Shown here in pieces: positions 1 to 8,337 of a DNA stretch of 58,318 nt. Under the pieces are notes generated by a model. The model had not been told where the DNA came from. It saw nothing but the letters and a program-made list of their open reading frames with translations, and did not search any database. Origin of the DNA: Tissierella sp. P1 (GTDB lineage Bacteria > Bacillota > Clostridia > Tissierellales > Tissierellaceae); the NCBI RefSeq assembly GCF_002266425.1, contig NZ_NPMN01000029.1, forward strand, positions 1 through 58,318, in the 5' to 3' direction. Within the stretch, counting starts at the first letter, position 1. Each line of letters opens with the position of its first letter. Both the position numbers and the translations under genes were made by a program.

Positions 1-1
1 T

Positions 2-1717
2 TTATCTGCTTTTTTTAAAGGATTCTAGATTTATCACACTACACTCATGTTTTCTATTATTTCTTGATTCTAAAAAGTTTAAAACAGTCTTTCCCAAAGA
101 AGTCAATTTGATTTCATAATTTGGATATAAATTGCATTTAATAATTCCTAGATATTGTAAGTATATATAAGATGCAAAGAAAAACTTAAGATTATTTGAG
201 AATTTTGGTAAAATGCTCCCAATTTCATAATTTGTATTTTCACTTAGGGAAGATAGAGATAACATTAAATCCTTCTTGGATTTTTCCAATATATTTATAT
301 TTTCTATATCGCAAAGTTCAGATATAAATTCACTTTTCCAAATATGTTGAAAAAATAATGCATATTTATCTTCATCTCTTAATCTCAAATAATTAGTTCC
401 CTTATTAGAAACAGATAATTTATTGCCGTTTATTGAAAGTAATCCTAGATTAAGAGAAAGCTTATAAAACATATGGATTATAGGGAAATCCTTTTGATTA
501 GGTGAATCTTTATCTACATGATTAGAAAGTTCTAATATTTTATTCATTTCTAAAAGATTCTTTCTTTTTATGTATTTATTTTTTTCTGTTAAATCTAAGG
601 GTTTATCTAATACATATAGCATAAATTTATCATAATCCATAATAAGAGATATTGCATCTTCATTTAGAAAGTCTGATACAATATTTGATAGTTCCTTGTC
701 TATTACAAAGGGTGATTTAACTAGCTTTAACTGATTCATAAAGTCAAATCTAGTTTTACTGATATTTAATAGTTCTTTATATACCTCTTTATAATCTGAG
801 TCTTTATTACTTAAAAATCCCAAATAATTTTTAAAAGTTGCTATATAAGAATTAAGGTCTTCTTGAGATACTATAAATCCTTCTTTTATGGCATCCTTAA
901 AGAAATAATGAAAATCTACTTGATCAAGATCATATAAAGTTAAATCTTCATCTGCTAGATAGTATTCAAAAAAATCTATTAAATTTGCGATATATCTCTT
1001 TACTATGGATTTAGACACTTTAAGTCCCAGATATGCTTCGAACTCGTCTAATTCGTCATATAAAACTGAAACAATATCTTCATCCATTTCCATTGCCTCA
1101 AAGATGCAATTTGTATAGATTTTATATAAGTTTATGCTATATTTCTTTAGGTACTCTTTCATAGTAAGTGTTTGGAAATTTAATCTCAAACGATTAAAAT
1201 CAATAAATACTTCTTCAAGGAACATGGATTTAATAGAAGAAGGTAAATAACTAATATCCCCTACAAAAGTAAAATATCCTAGTAGATTTCCAACTCTAGC
1301 AAGAGCAAAATCTCCAATGGATATAGTATGTGCTAATTCTGGTTCCCATAATTTATAACTTTTATTTTGAAGTAAATCAACGACTTTGATAAATTCTCCA
1401 TCAATGTCAAGGACTTCAAAGAGAGATATATTTGATTTGTTACGTTCAATTAGAATATCTTTTTCTTGCTCTGTTAATACTCCTGATTTTTCTTCAAGAA
1501 ATTTCTCAATAAAGGTTTTCCCATCTTTCCCCATGAAGTCGATGCTTATCCAGACATTGAAAGCTAAAGTATGTTTTTGTTCACCAAAATCAGGATAAAA
1601 AAATTCAAGTTTATCTAAAATACTCTCATCCTGTATTTCCTTAGATATATATTTTAACAACTTTTTAGTTGCAGACTTATCAATTTTTTGTATTTGCTTA
1701 TAAGTTAAATCTTGCAT
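2..1717 (-). CDS. Hypothetical protein, 571 aa
   Basis: I do not recognise this protein. It is a soluble-looking, charged, helix-rich protein with no signal peptide or transmembrane run and no obvious catalytic motif; acidic and aromatic residues are dense through the middle (about residues 200-420). The chosen start is the ATG at 1717, because a run of six Gs lies about 4 bases upstream; the TTG at 1729 would lie ahead of this ribosome site. The stop is only one base from the window edge, so downstream context is not visible. It stands alone, separated from the ABC importer by a hairpin terminator. Function unknown; confident only that it is a real gene. Confidence 0.75.
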   Translation of the reverse strand: MQDLTYKQIQKIDKSATKKLLKYISKEIQDESILDKLEFFYPDFGEQKHTLAFNVWISIDFMGKDGKTFIEKFLEEKSGVLTEQEKDILIERNKSNISLFEVLDIDGEFIKVVDLLQNKSYKLWEPELAHTISIGDFALARVGNLLGYFTFVGDISYLPSSIKSMFLEEVFIDFNRLRLNFQTLTMKEYLKKYSINLYKIYTNCIFEAMEMDEDIVSVLYDELDEFEAYLGLKVSKSIVKRYIANLIDFFEYYLADEDLTLYDLDQVDFHYFFKDAIKEGFIVSQEDLNSYIATFKNYLGFLSNKDSDYKEVYKELLNISKTRFDFMNQLKLVKSPFVIDKELSNIVSDFLNEDAISLIMDYDKFMLYVLDKPLDLTEKNKYIKRKNLLEMNKILELSNHVDKDSPNQKDFPIIHMFYKLSLNLGLLSINGNKLSVSNKGTNYLRLRDEDKYALFFQHIWKSEFISELCDIENINILEKSKKDLMLSLSSLSENTNYEIGSILPKFSNNLKFFFASYIYLQYLGIIKCNLYPNYEIKLTSLGKTVLNFLESRNNRKHECSVINLESFKKSR

Positions 1718-1792
1718 AATTCCCCCCAAAATATATTACGAATAATTCTTCATTAAAGTATATTATATACTATTATATAAGAGATTGCACAG

Positions 1793-1826
1793 AAAAAAAT
1801 CCTCTTTTACAAAAAGAGGATTTTTT
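1793..1826. terminator. Bidirectional intrinsic terminator
   Basis: A perfect 10-bp stem (1799-1808 with 1812-1821) has a 3-base loop, with a T run after it on the plus strand and an A run before it, so it can work both ways. It most likely ends the minus-strand ABC importer operon, whose last gene stops at 1861. Confidence 0.85.
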
Positions 1827-1860
1827 CAATTAATTCGGAATTTTAAATCAACACAATTTA

Positions 1861-2892
1861 TTATATATCAGATAATTGTGTTCTTGCTTTATTTTGTTCC
1901 CAAGCATGAAGTAGAAGTGCAAGACCTATAACACCGTATGCAATAAATACCCTAAAGTATTCACCTATTTGGGCATTTCCCATTAGATTTTGACCAGCTA
2001 GTGGAGAAATTATAAACAGTAGATGGAATAGGAAGGTGCCTATTAGAGCTTCCCGCCAAGATGCTTTATTTACTGATGCACCACCTATTAGAAGGGATGC
2101 AACCGCAAAAAGACCTACCTGCTCATGATTGCTAAAGGTATTTAATGTACCCATATTTTGAAGATATACTATTTGTCCCCAAGCAGCCAGTACTGTTGAG
2201 ATTATTATTGCAATAATTCTAGTTTTATCTACATTGATACCGGAAACACTGGATATATGCATATTTTGCCCTACAGCTCTCATTTCCTGACCTAATTTAG
2301 TTTTTAGGAAAAAGTAAAGAGCAAAAAATAATAAGGCAGTTACTATCAATGTAACAATAGGGTAAGAGGTGATGTCTTTAAAGAATAAATTATCTAGAGA
2401 TTTTCTAATAATATTTAAGTCTATGGTGTTTCTAAGTCCCACACCTGTGGGCATAAGTATATTTTTATTACTAATAGGTATGACTTTACCAGCAAGTACT
2501 ATAAATATTAATTGATATATCCCATTGGCGAAGAATCCTAAAATCATGGAAGTTATCATTTCTTTTCCTTTAGCTTTGTTTAGTACTTTTCCAACTAGGT
2601 AACCAAGGATTATAGCTACAGGAGTAGATACTAATATTGCAATTAAAAATCCACCTATTCCTCCTATACCATAATTCATTATAAAGATAAGACCAATTTG
2701 TCCAGCCATGGCCCCTAGAACTATACCGAAGTTCAGTCCCATTCCAGTTATAACTGGAATTATAAGTGACATTACTAATATCAGATTTCTTGATAGTCTA
2801 AAAATCATTTCATTAAAAAGAAAGTTAAGTGGCAAACCAGATAAGAAAAAGCCAACTACGCATATAGCCATGAATACTATTGGAACTATCAT
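1861..2892 (-). CDS. ABC transporter permease, NupQ-type
   Basis: Inner-membrane permease of the simple-sugar/nucleoside importer family (BPD_transp_2, as in RbsC, YufQ/NupQ). It has about eight to ten hydrophobic segments across 343 aa and the family's glycine-rich segment near GAMAGQIGLIF (about residues 61-71), plus a conserved GINVDKTR loop and LLIGGASVNKA near the C-terminus. It is the fourth and last gene of the operon and its ATG overlaps the stop of the upstream permease by 4 bp, implying translational coupling and a heterodimeric channel. Substrate is not readable from the sequence; nucleosides or related small molecules are the family default. Confidence 0.88.
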   Translation of the reverse strand: MIVPIVFMAICVVGFFLSGLPLNFLFNEMIFRLSRNLILVMSLIIPVITGMGLNFGIVLGAMAGQIGLIFIMNYGIGGIGGFLIAILVSTPVAIILGYLVGKVLNKAKGKEMITSMILGFFANGIYQLIFIVLAGKVIPISNKNILMPTGVGLRNTIDLNIIRKSLDNLFFKDITSYPIVTLIVTALLFFALYFFLKTKLGQEMRAVGQNMHISSVSGINVDKTRIIAIIISTVLAAWGQIVYLQNMGTLNTFSNHEQVGLFAVASLLIGGASVNKASWREALIGTFLFHLLFIISPLAGQNLMGNAQIGEYFRVFIAYGVIGLALLLHAWEQNKARTQLSDI

Positions 2893-3926
2893 GCTGCATC
2901 ACCTGCCTTTCTAGTTAGTGCATAGATAATAATACCATTACTGATTATTATTCTTATTATTTCAGCCATACTTCCTTCAGATAAAATATTGATTACAGGA
3001 AGTGCTACAACTAATAAACCTTGAAACAAGAAAGTACCGATTATCACATGAATTATTTTTGCTTTTTGCAGAGTTGCACCACCTATCAATATAGAAGCAG
3101 CTGCTGGAAGTGCTACATAAAGAGGTGCATTATATAATTGTAAGAAACCAAAGGACTGACTGTATACTATGATACCAATAGCAGCCAATACAGTAGATAG
3201 CATAATACCTAAAATTCTTTGCTTATCTACATTTACTCCATTTGAGGTTGCAAAGGCTTCTGAGCTTCCAGCAACTCTCATGGCAGTACCCTTTTTACTT
3301 TTTGAAAATATCCATACGACTGCTGCGAGAATTATAAATATAAGGATTAAACCTGTAGGAAACTTTATTTTACCAAGAGAAAAGGATAAAAATCTATCTA
3401 ATACTCCTCCCATTGAGGATTCTAAGGAAAGTGTAACACGAAGTCCTGATCCACCCATTGCCCAAATTAAACTCTCGTTTTTAAATGGGGCAACAAGCCA
3501 AAATATACACATAAAGGACACTATTGAGTAACCAAAATAATTACCTACAGTCATTTCCTGTCCTTTTACTTTATTGAGCATTAGGCCATATAGATATCCT
3601 GCTATAGTTGCCAATGGAATTGCAATAGCCAAAGATACGGCGAAACTGGCAAATCCAGTAAGCCCCAGCTCAATACTGACTAAGGCACCAATAAGCCCAA
3701 ATATAACTCCAAGGGGAAGGTTAAAGTTAATACCGATACCTGATTGTATAGAAGGAACCATGGCTAGTACTAAAATTACATTCATACCAAATCTTGTGAA
3801 TATGTCTTGCCATATCCCTGATAGTGGAATATCTAATATAGCTGCTGCAATTAATAAGACGATTAAAAATGCTGAAATTATCAATCTAGGAAATCCAATT
3901 TTTCTGTATATTTTCTTAAAGTCCAT
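2889..3926 (-). CDS. ABC transporter permease, NupP-type
   Basis: First of two paralogous permeases, 345 aa, multi-pass, with the family signature loop GVNVDKQRILGIMLSTVLAA matched by a similar loop in its partner. The N-terminus (MDFKKIYRKIGFPRL) is a positively charged cytoplasmic tail before the first membrane segment. Its ATG follows the ATPase stop codon with no gap, and it overlaps the next permease by 4 bp. Two different permeases with one double-domain ATPase is the architecture of NupOPQ and related BMP-type importers. Confidence 0.88.
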   Translation of the reverse strand: MDFKKIYRKIGFPRLIISAFLIVLLIAAAILDIPLSGIWQDIFTRFGMNVILVLAMVPSIQSGIGINFNLPLGVIFGLIGALVSIELGLTGFASFAVSLAIAIPLATIAGYLYGLMLNKVKGQEMTVGNYFGYSIVSFMCIFWLVAPFKNESLIWAMGGSGLRVTLSLESSMGGVLDRFLSFSLGKIKFPTGLILIFIILAAVVWIFSKSKKGTAMRVAGSSEAFATSNGVNVDKQRILGIMLSTVLAAIGIIVYSQSFGFLQLYNAPLYVALPAAASILIGGATLQKAKIIHVIIGTFLFQGLLVVALPVINILSEGSMAEIIRIIISNGIIIYALTRKAGDAA

Positions 3927-5510
3927 TTAACTCACCACCTTATCTATATCTTCTCCAGCCATGGCTAGACCAAAGGCCTGATCTGATGCATCTGGTGGAA
4001 GGATTGCATGAACTTTACCTTCTGAAATGATGGCTATTCTATCAGATACCTGCCTTAGCTCAGCTAATTCACTGGAAGTGATTATTATGGTCATATTGAG
4101 CTCTTGATTTAGCTTAACTAAAGTATCTAGAACCAGTTTTTTAGCTCCTATATCTATACCGCGGGTAGGCTCTGATACCAGTAAAATATCTGGATTTAGA
4201 GTAAGAGCTCTAGCTATACATACCTTTTGCTGGTTTCCACCAGATAAAAATCTCGTATATTGATTAGATCCTGTACATCTAATATCTAAATCCTTTATCA
4301 TTTTTTCTGCATGAAATTTAATTGATTTGCTATCAACTATTTTAAAAGGGCCAATTTTATTGATAAACTTTTCTTGAATTTCAAGGGATGTAAATGCAAT
4401 ATTAAAATCAATCGGTTCATCTAATAAAAGCCCAACACCTTTTCTATCCTCAGAGAGAAAAGCCACAGCGTTATTTAGCATTTCCCTTGGATTATTTAAT
4501 GGCATTTCTTTACCATCTTTCAATATACTCCCCTTAGTTGGATAGAGTCCCATGATTCCATTGGCTATACCAATTTTACCTTGTCCAGCCAATCCTCCAA
4601 GGCCTAGAATTTCACCTTTTCTTATTTGAAGGTTAACGCCTTTAACTCTTTCACCAGGCATATCTACATATAAATCTTTTAACTCTAAATATGGTGAGGT
4701 ATCAGAGTCAATATCCTTTTTATCCGATATGGTAGAAGTTATTTCCCTTCCTACCATAAGTTTTGCCATTTCAATAATATTAATCTCAGAAGTCGGTATA
4801 GATTTAACTAAGGAACCATCTCTTAAAATAGTGATAGAATCTGTGACCTGTTTGATTTCATCTAATCTGTGAGTGATGAACAAAATAGCTATACCCATAT
4901 TTGATAGATTCTGTATGACATCTAGAAATTGATCAGCTTCAGATTCTGTAAGTACAGCAGTTGGCTCATCTAGTATTAGGAGTTTTAGATTTGATTTATC
5001 TATTTCCCTAGCAATTTCAATAAACTGCATATAGCCAACGGGTAGTCCTGCTACTGGAAGGTATTCATCTACAGTCATATTTAATTTATTTAAAGCATTT
5101 TTAGCATCTTCTTTCATCTTGGTGAAATTGAGTTTTTCTAGTTTTGGTCCTAAGACTTTAGATAGTGTTGTAGGTTTAGTGTTTTCACGATTTAACTTTA
5201 TATTTTCCGTAATAGTAAATCCAGGAATAAGCATGAATTCTTGATGTACCATTCCAATACCCATTTCCATAGCTTCTGTTGGAGATTTTGGGTTGCATGT
5301 TTTTCCATCAAAGAGAATTTCACCTTCAAATCCTCCGGTAGAGTGTATAACGGGCATACCAAATAATATATTCATTAGGGTTGATTTGCCTGCGCCGTTT
5401 TCTCCTACCAAACCATGAATTTCACCTTCTTTAATAGTCAGAGAAACATTTTTAAGTACTTGATTTCCAGAGTAAGTCTTTGATATATTTTTCATTTGGA
5501 GTAAATCCAC
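3927..5510 (-). CDS. Double-domain ABC importer ATPase, NupO-type
   Basis: A 527-aa cytoplasmic ATPase with two nucleotide-binding domains, as in RbsA, MglA and YufO/NupO. The first domain has Walker A GENGAGKST (about residues 36-44) and Walker B LLILDEPTA (about 176-184). The second has a degenerate Walker A (GLAGQGKIG, about 306) but a canonical signature LSGGNQQKV and a Glu after its Walker B-like LLVSEPT; one strong and one weak site is usual in this family. The start is a GTG preceded by AAAGGAGG at 7 bases. It lies between the binding lipoprotein and the two permeases and energises import. Confidence 0.93.
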   Translation of the reverse strand: MDLLQMKNISKTYSGNQVLKNVSLTIKEGEIHGLVGENGAGKSTLMNILFGMPVIHSTGGFEGEILFDGKTCNPKSPTEAMEMGIGMVHQEFMLIPGFTITENIKLNRENTKPTTLSKVLGPKLEKLNFTKMKEDAKNALNKLNMTVDEYLPVAGLPVGYMQFIEIAREIDKSNLKLLILDEPTAVLTESEADQFLDVIQNLSNMGIAILFITHRLDEIKQVTDSITILRDGSLVKSIPTSEINIIEMAKLMVGREITSTISDKKDIDSDTSPYLELKDLYVDMPGERVKGVNLQIRKGEILGLGGLAGQGKIGIANGIMGLYPTKGSILKDGKEMPLNNPREMLNNAVAFLSEDRKGVGLLLDEPIDFNIAFTSLEIQEKFINKIGPFKIVDSKSIKFHAEKMIKDLDIRCTGSNQYTRFLSGGNQQKVCIARALTLNPDILLVSEPTRGIDIGAKKLVLDTLVKLNQELNMTIIITSSELAELRQVSDRIAIISEGKVHAILPPDASDQAFGLAMAGEDIDKVVS

Positions 5511-5537
5511 TTTATAACCTCCTTTACTTAAAGAGAA

Positions 5538-5559
5538 GGGAGTCGTCGAAACGACCCCT
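5538..5559 (-). other. Intercistronic hairpin
   Basis: A GC-rich stem-loop with a CGAA/TTCG tetraloop (arms 5538-5546 and 5551-5559, one mismatch) fills the 62-bp gap between the lipoprotein and ATPase genes, followed on the minus strand by a weak pyrimidine run. It may protect the 3' end of the lipoprotein message or partly terminate, giving more binding protein than transporter. Inference from structure and position only. Confidence 0.5.
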
Positions 5560-5572
5560 TATATTTAGTTTA

Positions 5573-6694
5573 TTAGAATATTTGAGATCCTAGTACAAAT
5601 AACAAGAAGTTTGGAGTATCTTCATTAAGCTCTGAGAATTTAACTTCATTATTCTTATCTCCAGTTACTTCTTTCATATACTGAACCATAGCATCTTTAT
5701 CGAATTTTTCTATTTTACCTTCAGCGTATGCTTTAGCGTATTCTACACCGGCTTCAATTATAGCTACGTTTGCTGGTCTATTCCAAGTACCAAATCTTCC
5801 AGTACCACCTTTTTCAGCTATCTTAGCAGAGATTTGTTCTGATAGATAATCTAAATCTCCTGCTTTATCGGAAGGAATTTCAATACCTAAAGCACCAGGA
5901 TAAGCATGATATGGGGATGGACAGCATTGTTCAGGATAGATTGCACCTGTTTCAAGAGCTTGTTTAATTAAAGGCTCCTGCATAGAGCAGTTTGTACTGA
6001 AGAATGCAGTATCTTTACCGTATTTATCTACTTGTCTTGGAACATCTTCTAATATAAATAGTTGTGCACCTGGCACACCTGCATCTGAAAGTGGATCTGG
6101 AGCGTCTACTTCAACAAACTGAATGCCTAGATCAGCACAAGTTTCTTTGAATATATCCCTTCTAGCTGCTAACAATTCCATAGACATATGTCTTGGGAAT
6201 GAGTAATGTATAAATGTCTTAGCTCCCATTTCTTTAGCTTTATGAATCACAGATTTCCCACGTTGAAGCTGGTCAAGTTCAAGTAAGATATCTCCACGAG
6301 AAGCTATTGTATCAGGATTTTCATGAGGTACACCTAAGATAAATAATATATCTGGTCTAGTTTCTCTAACTTTATCTATAGCTGGTGCAGCTCCTTCAAC
6401 TGCTTGAACGAAAACTATAGCTTTTACAGCTGGATCAGCTGCCAATGAAGCAACTTGAGCAATGGTAGTTTCCTGTTCTTGAGCAAACTTGTCAGGATAA
6501 GTAATGTGTTTAATCATATCACCATATTTCGCGACCATTCTTTCACCTGCACGAAACTCTTCTTCCCCTTGAGATACAGTGCCAGTCACTATACCAATTT
6601 TATAATCGGTTTTACCTGATGTAGTTTTAGTTCCGCAGCCAGTTAAGCTAATCACTAGTATAGCCACTAGAAACAATACAAATATTTTTTTCAT
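5573..6694 (-). CDS. DUF3798 lipoprotein, ABC substrate-binding component
   Basis: A secreted lipoprotein of 373 aa with a Lys-rich start, hydrophobic core and lipobox LTGC (Cys about residue 20). The mature part looks like a periplasmic-binding-protein fold (IGIVTGTVSQGEEEF early, AIVFVQAVEGAAPAIDKV in the middle) and matches my recollection of DUF3798, not the classical BMP/PnrA family. It is the first gene of the importer operon, with a good ribosome site (AAGGGGGAA) before its ATG. Its role is inferred to be capture of the substrate for the NupO/P/Q-like proteins downstream; the ligand is unknown. Confidence 0.85.
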   Translation of the reverse strand: MKKIFVLFLVAILVISLTGCGTKTTSGKTDYKIGIVTGTVSQGEEEFRAGERMVAKYGDMIKHITYPDKFAQEQETTIAQVASLAADPAVKAIVFVQAVEGAAPAIDKVRETRPDILFILGVPHENPDTIASRGDILLELDQLQRGKSVIHKAKEMGAKTFIHYSFPRHMSMELLAARRDIFKETCADLGIQFVEVDAPDPLSDAGVPGAQLFILEDVPRQVDKYGKDTAFFSTNCSMQEPLIKQALETGAIYPEQCCPSPYHAYPGALGIEIPSDKAGDLDYLSEQISAKIAEKGGTGRFGTWNRPANVAIIEAGVEYAKAYAEGKIEKFDKDAMVQYMKEVTGDKNNEVKFSELNEDTPNFLLFVLGSQIF

Positions 6695-6721
6695 AGCTAT
6701 TCCCCCTTAATTTTTATTATA

Positions 6722-6748
6722 AAAAAAGCCCAATTACTAGTTGGGCTT
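6722..6748 (-). terminator. Intrinsic terminator in the DUF3798 leader
   Basis: On the minus strand AAGCCCAA pairs with TTGGGCTT around a 7-base loop and is followed by seven Ts. It lies about 28-55 bases before the lipoprotein start codon and about 140 bases after the CorC-family gene stop, so it can end the upstream gene or attenuate the importer operon. Confidence 0.8.
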
Positions 6749-6755
6749 ATATTTA

Positions 6756-6814
6756 GAGATACAAGAATAGAGAATCAAAATGATATAAAAATTAAAGGCT
6801 TGTTCTTGTATCTT
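6756..6814 (-). promoter_or_regulatory. Candidate structured leader upstream of the importer operon
   Basis: On the minus strand an 11-base arm (about 6803-6813) pairs with 6757-6767 around a 35-base loop, directly before the terminator at 6722-6748. A possible promoter (TTTACC, 17 bases, TAAATA) sits just upstream so that a transcript would start at the first arm. The arrangement is that of an attenuated leader; I cannot match it to a known riboswitch class. Confidence 0.35.
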
Positions 6815-6890
6815 ATTATTTAATTTGTATTAAATGGGAGGTAAAAATATTCCTATTATTTCTATTAAATTACTAATAAAAATATGACTG

Positions 6891-8138
6891 TTAAGTAAGT
6901 ATCCTCATCTTTTCAATTCTATTTTTTTCTATTTTTTCGATTATAAATTTAAGGTTTTCATATTCAATTATTTCATTTTCTTCAGGGAAACGATCTAATA
7001 TACCTATTACGAATCCACCTATGGAATCAAAATCTTCAGATTCTATATTAGTTCCTATCATTTCATTTAGGAGGTCAAGCTTTGTACTGCCATCTACTAG
7101 GTATTCGTCCTCTTTAATCACTTCGATATCTTCGTGTTCTTCATCATATTCATCCTTGATTTCACCAACTATTTCTTCAACAAGGTCTTCTGTAGTAACC
7201 ATTCCAACAGTACCACCATATTCGTCTAAGATAATAGCTACGGGAATTCTATTTAATCTCATTTCATCGAAAAGTTCAGCAGTTGATTTAAATTCATAGG
7301 TATAATAAGCAGGTCTTATTATATCCTTTAACTTGAAATTGTCCTTGTTGTCAACATAAAGTATAAGGTCTTTTACATGCATTATACCAACGATATCATC
7401 TATATCTTCGTCATATACCGGAATCCTAGAGAAGTTTTCTTCTTTTAAAAACTCTAGCAATTCACTGTATGTAGAATTTATATTTACAACAGCCATATTG
7501 GTTCTAGGTGTCATTACGTCTTTAGCATGAGAGTCGCCAAATTCAAAAACATTATAAATCATTTGTCTTTCTTCACCCTCTAGAACTCCTTCTTCATGGC
7601 TTACATTTACTATGGTCTTTAGTTCATCCTCTGTAATTAGAGGCTGTGTTCCTGTTTTAGTACCACCTAATAGTCTAACTATACCATTAGTTACAAAAGT
7701 TAAAATAGAAATAAGAGGCTTAAAGACTATAGTTACAAAGCTAATAGGTCTAGCTACTTTAACAGATGTTTTTTCTGAATTTTGTGCAGCTAGCGATTTA
7801 GGTGTTACTTCACCAAAGACCAATATCAAAATAGTCATAACAATTGTAGAAATTAAAGTACCTTTACTGCCGTATAAGTCTATAGCTATTGATGTAGCTA
7901 TTGCAGATGCTCCAATATTAACAACATTATTCCCTATTAAAATAGCCCCTAATAATTTATTTGGATTTTCAACAAGATTGCTAATTAATTTTGCATTTTT
8001 TTCATTATCTTCAACCATACGTCTTAATCTAATTTTACTTAAGGAAACGAGGGCTGTTTCAGATGCAGAGAAAAAAGCAGAAAGTCCAATAAGAATAAAT
8101 AAAATAATAAATTCCCAAAATAAATGGTCTGACAACAT
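6891..8138 (-). CDS. CorC/HlyC (CNNM) family membrane protein
   Basis: A hemolysin-family transporter-like protein, 415 aa. Order of domains: N-terminal DUF21/CNNM membrane domain with about four membrane segments (about residues 10-170), a CBS pair (about 205-325, with VMTPRTNM at its start), and a C-terminal CorC_HlyC domain (LVDGSTKLDLLNEMIG onward). Members are linked to magnesium or divalent-cation efflux and homeostasis. The ATG at 8138 is preferred: a GGAG lies 7 bases upstream, whereas the GTG at 8144 is too close. It appears monocistronic. Confidence 0.9.
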   Translation of the reverse strand: MLSDHLFWEFIILFILIGLSAFFSASETALVSLSKIRLRRMVEDNEKNAKLISNLVENPNKLLGAILIGNNVVNIGASAIATSIAIDLYGSKGTLISTIVMTILILVFGEVTPKSLAAQNSEKTSVKVARPISFVTIVFKPLISILTFVTNGIVRLLGGTKTGTQPLITEDELKTIVNVSHEEGVLEGEERQMIYNVFEFGDSHAKDVMTPRTNMAVVNINSTYSELLEFLKEENFSRIPVYDEDIDDIVGIMHVKDLILYVDNKDNFKLKDIIRPAYYTYEFKSTAELFDEMRLNRIPVAIILDEYGGTVGMVTTEDLVEEIVGEIKDEYDEEHEDIEVIKEDEYLVDGSTKLDLLNEMIGTNIESEDFDSIGGFVIGILDRFPEENEIIEYENLKFIIEKIEKNRIEKMRILT

Positions 8139-8337
8139 CATCACACTCCAATTAAATATTGATTAGTTTATAAAATATCATACCATATTATACCACATTA
8201 TTTTTATACTACTATAATATACATTAATATTATTAGGCATTTTAGAGATAATAAACAAAAATAAATATTTAATCTATTAATTAATGGAAAAATCTGATAT
8301 TATTGAAAATAAGAACCAATTAGAATGGAGGGTTAAT

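Noticed and set aside
2708..3930. Plus-strand reading frames opposite the permease genes
   Set aside because: These are antisense shadows of membrane-protein genes, without start sites or family features.
6695..6890. A purine riboswitch before the Nup-type importer
   Set aside because: The conserved purine-riboswitch loops and three-way junction core are not present; only a long stem and a terminator are seen.
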